From the NCBI GenBank assembly GCA_963543835.1, contig CAUUCY010000039.1, positions 1-16,677 of the forward strand: a stretch of 16,677 bases of DNA. Direction: 5' to 3'. This DNA comes from Cryptobacteroides sp963543835. GTDB taxonomy: Bacteria; Bacteroidota; Bacteroidia; Bacteroidales; UBA932. The notes under the pieces were generated by a model that saw only the letters and a program-made list of their open reading frames with translations, ran no database searches and was not told the DNA's origin. The translations under genes were made by a program, and so were the position numbers. This document shows positions 14,881-16,677 of this stretch, one piece after another; the stretch's first letter is position 1; each line of letters opens with the position of its first letter.

Positions 14881-15492
14881 ATGCACATAGGTATAGCAGG
14901 GAATATAGGTTGCGGGAAAACTACGCTCACAACAATGCTCGCAGAGCACTACGGCTGGACGCCGAAGTTCGAATCCGTCACTTACAATCCGTATCTGGAA
15001 GACTATTATAAGGATATTCCGCGCTGGTCCTACAATCTTGAGACCTATTTCCTTGCGCAACGCTTCAATGATGTGCTGGAAATTACCCGAAGTCGGGAGG
15101 TGATAATCCAGGACCGCACTCTTTTTGAGGGGGTATATATTTTCGTGGCGAACAACAAGGCTATGGGCAATCTCTCCCAGCGTGACTATGACACCTATAT
15201 GGAAATTTTCAATCTTATGATGAAAATGGTAAAGGCGCCCGACCTTCTCATCTACCTGCGTTCTTCGGTCCCGCAGCTCGTGTCCCGTATACAGAAGCGC
15301 GGACGCGATTATGAGCAGGGGATGAGCCTGGAGTATCTCGACGGTCTGAACCGTCGCTATGAGGATTGGATAGCCTCCTACAAAGACCCTTTGCTTGTCA
15401 TAGAAGCCGACAATCTTGATTTCCAGAACAGACCCGAGGACTTTTCCTCCATCACGGACAAGATTGACGCGCAGCTCTATGGACTTTTCTAA
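14881..15492 (+). CDS. deoxynucleoside kinase, paralog 1 (altered base-contact residues)
   Basis: This 203-residue enzyme belongs to the dCK/dGK/dAK-type deoxynucleoside kinases, which phosphorylate salvaged deoxynucleosides at the 5' position in the cytoplasm. The P-loop is GNIGCGKT (7-14), the catalytic Glu is E31 (KFES), the DR motif is D78-R79, and the lid is QKRGRDYE (138-145). By alignment with human dCK, base-contact Q97, R104 and D133 correspond to E54, R61 and G84 here, so two of the three differ. The paralog that follows keeps Q, R and D. The two align without gaps over 203 residues with about 129 identical by eye. The start is set by the promoter at 14853. Substrate preference is probably not the same as that of its neighbour. 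Confidence 0.9.
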   Translation: MHIGIAGNIGCGKTTLTTMLAEHYGWTPKFESVTYNPYLEDYYKDIPRWSYNLETYFLAQRFNDVLEITRSREVIIQDRTLFEGVYIFVANNKAMGNLSQRDYDTYMEIFNLMMKMVKAPDLLIYLRSSVPQLVSRIQKRGRDYEQGMSLEYLDGLNRRYEDWIASYKDPLLVIEADNLDFQNRPEDFSSITDKIDAQLYGLF

Positions 15493-15500
15493 TTATTATG

Positions 15501-15508
15501 TATCTTTG
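15501..15508 (+). promoter_or_regulatory. Bacteroidota -7 box for the second deoxynucleoside kinase
   Basis: TATCTTTG matches TAnnTTTG exactly and lies 20 nt before the ATG at 15529, within the 36-nt gap between the two kinase genes. The second kinase can therefore be expressed independently of the first. Confidence 0.65.
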
Positions 15509-15528
15509 TCCGTTTAATCATTTTTGAT

Positions 15529-16170
15529 ATGCATATCGCGATAGCCGGAAATATAGGAAGTGGCAAAACCACTCTTACAAAAATGCTTGCAGCCCATTAC
15601 GGCTGGATTCCTAAATTCGAGTCGGTGGATTACAACCCCTACCTCAATGACTTCTATGAGGATATGGAGCGCTGGTCTTTCAATCTGCAGATATACTTCC
15701 TGAACAAGCGTTTCAAGGATGTTGTGGATATAGTGAACAGCGACGAAGTCATCATTCAGGACCGCACCATATATGAGGATGCGCGCATTTTCGCCCCGAA
15801 TCTTCATTCTATGGGTTTGATGAGCACCCGGGATTTCGAGAATTACTGCGATCTCTTCGACCTTATGATGTCTCTCGTGGGCGTGCCCGATCTTCTCATT
15901 TACCTGCGCTCGACTATCCCCAACCTTGTTTCCCAGATACAGAAGCGCGGCCGCGACTACGAAAAGGGAATACGCATAGACTATCTTACCGGTCTTAACG
16001 ACAGATACGAGAACTGGATAAAAGACTATGAAGGCAAACTTCTGATAATTGATGCCGATAATATCAAATTCGGCAATAAACCCGAAGATTTCCAAAAAGT
16101 GACTGACATGATAGACGCTCAGTTATTCGGACTTTTTTCGGGCAAAGACACAATTAAAACTCAAGAATAA
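15529..16170 (+). CDS. deoxynucleoside kinase, paralog 2 (dAK/dGK/dCK-like)
   Basis: The 213-residue protein is the tandem paralog of the preceding kinase. It keeps the P-loop GNIGSGKT (7-14), E31, D78-R79, and the lid QKRGRDYE (138-145). The base-contact residues aligned to human dCK Q97, R104 and D133 are all present: Q54, R61 and D84 (in IYED). That is the pattern of purine/cytidine deoxynucleoside kinases. A short extra tail after GLF (SGKDTIKTQE) is absent from paralog 1. In Lactobacillus, adjacent dAK and dGK genes encode a heterodimer, and this pair could behave similarly, though that is inference. It has its own promoter, and its stop overlaps the acyl-CoA synthetase start by one base (TAATG). 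Confidence 0.9.
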   Translation: MHIAIAGNIGSGKTTLTKMLAAHYGWIPKFESVDYNPYLNDFYEDMERWSFNLQIYFLNKRFKDVVDIVNSDEVIIQDRTIYEDARIFAPNLHSMGLMSTRDFENYCDLFDLMMSLVGVPDLLIYLRSTIPNLVSQIQKRGRDYEKGIRIDYLTGLNDRYENWIKDYEGKLLIIDADNIKFGNKPEDFQKVTDMIDAQLFGLFSGKDTIKTQE

Positions 16171-16677
16171 TGAATTCAAAACCTACAATTCTTCAATTTG
16201 TTGACCATTACTGTGAACTTTACGCCGACAAGACTTTTCTTCGTGAAAAGCTGGACGGCGTCTGGACCGAAACTTCTTTCAGAAAAACTCGCGAGGAGAG
16301 CTTGTGTCTTGCCGCAGGCTTTATGGCTTTAGGTGTAAACAAAGGCGACAGAGTCGCCCTTATTTCCGAAGGACGCAATCTCTGGATTCTTGCCGAACTC
16401 GGCATACTCTATGCAGGCGCGGTGGATGTCCCTCTCTCAATAAAGCTTGAGGAGACGAACGACCTGCTCTTCAGAATAAAGCATTCGGATTCACGCTTTG
16501 TCGTGACTTCCGCACAGCAGCTGCCGAAAGTGCGCAAGGTTGTGACTGACACCCCTCTCGTGGAGAAAATAATAGTCCTCGACGAGGTGGAAGATCTTAG
16601 GGAAAATGAAATAAGCATATCTCAAGTGCATAAAATGGGCGAGGATTTCATCCGCGAGCACAAAGACCTGCTCGATG
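16170..16677 (+). CDS. AMP-forming long-chain acyl-CoA synthetase, 5' part only
   Basis: The first 169 residues run off the window. They read as the N-terminal domain of the ANL superfamily: TILQFVDHYCELYADKTFLR, then the SFRKTREES region, GFMALGVNKGDRVALISEGR, and LGILYAGAVDVPLSIKL. This is the region before the AMP-binding YTSGTTGxPK motif, which lies beyond the edge. The pattern fits bacterial long-chain fatty acid:CoA ligases (FadD15/FAA1-like), which activate fatty acids at the membrane. ATG 16170 overlaps the kinase stop by one base, so the two are probably co-translated. The exact substrate class is uncertain. Confidence 0.85.
   Translation, partial: MNSKPTILQFVDHYCELYADKTFLREKLDGVWTETSFRKTREESLCLAAGFMALGVNKGDRVALISEGRNLWILAELGILYAGAVDVPLSIKLEETNDLLFRIKHSDSRFVVTSAQQLPKVRKVVTDTPLVEKIIVLDEVEDLRENEISISQVHKMGEDFIREHKDLLD

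Noticed and set aside
14814..14930. Longer start for the metallo-hydrolase
   Set aside because: The added 39 residues overlap the divergent kinase gene and lie upstream of the hydrolase's own promoter box; the domain begins at MVQIINFVF.
14881..16170. Kinase pair as a recent tandem duplication or assembly artefact
   Set aside because: The proteins differ at about a third of positions and the DNA differs throughout, with separate promoters, so this is an old, maintained pair.

Overview
The window reads as chromosomal DNA of a member of the Bacteroidota, most likely order Bacteroidales. The main evidence is promoter structure. Four genes begin 17-23 nt downstream of an exact match to the Bacteroidota -7 box TAnnTTTG (175-182, 7502-7509, 14853-14860, 15501-15508), and a fifth match on the minus strand (14832-14839) serves the leftward operon. 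The window also carries lipoproteins, a DUF4143-type AAA ATPase and a Bacteroidota-type nucleoside kinase. No rRNA, tRNA, CRISPR array, integrase or transposase was found. Family and genus cannot be fixed from the sequence alone.

Layout. (A) 1-205: a left-edge leader with short direct repeats, a rho-independent-type terminator and a promoter. (B) 206-7210: a seven-gene rightward operon with gaps of 3-9 nt or overlaps. It holds the two subunits of an NfnAB-type NADPH/ferredoxin oxidoreductase, a HAD-IIA phosphatase, an unrecognised lipoprotein, a uridine-kinase-like nucleoside kinase lacking the usual N-terminal half, the ribosome assembly GTPase RsgA and an EamA-type transporter. (C) 7211-9533: an accessory stretch. 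It contains an AAA/DUF4143 ATPase with its own promoter and different isoleucine codon use, a decayed fragment of a second copy of the same ATPase family, and a protein-like remnant on the minus strand. (D) 9534-10298: an unrecognised lipoprotein. (E) 14813 down to 10350: a leftward overlapping operon of a metallo-beta-lactamase-fold hydrolase, uvrA and a trans-polyprenyl diphosphate synthase. (F) 14881-16677: two tandem deoxynucleoside kinase paralogs, then the start of an AMP-forming acyl-CoA synthetase cut by the window edge.

Most of the window is ordinary housekeeping DNA: redox balancing, nucleoside salvage, DNA repair, isoprenoid synthesis and ribosome maturation. The points most worth following are the paired deoxynucleoside kinases with different predicted base-contact residues, the shortened nucleoside kinase, the UvrA lacking half of one zinc module, and the ATPase island with its gene remnants and duplicated start region. 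I did not find convincing evidence of a wholly new system.
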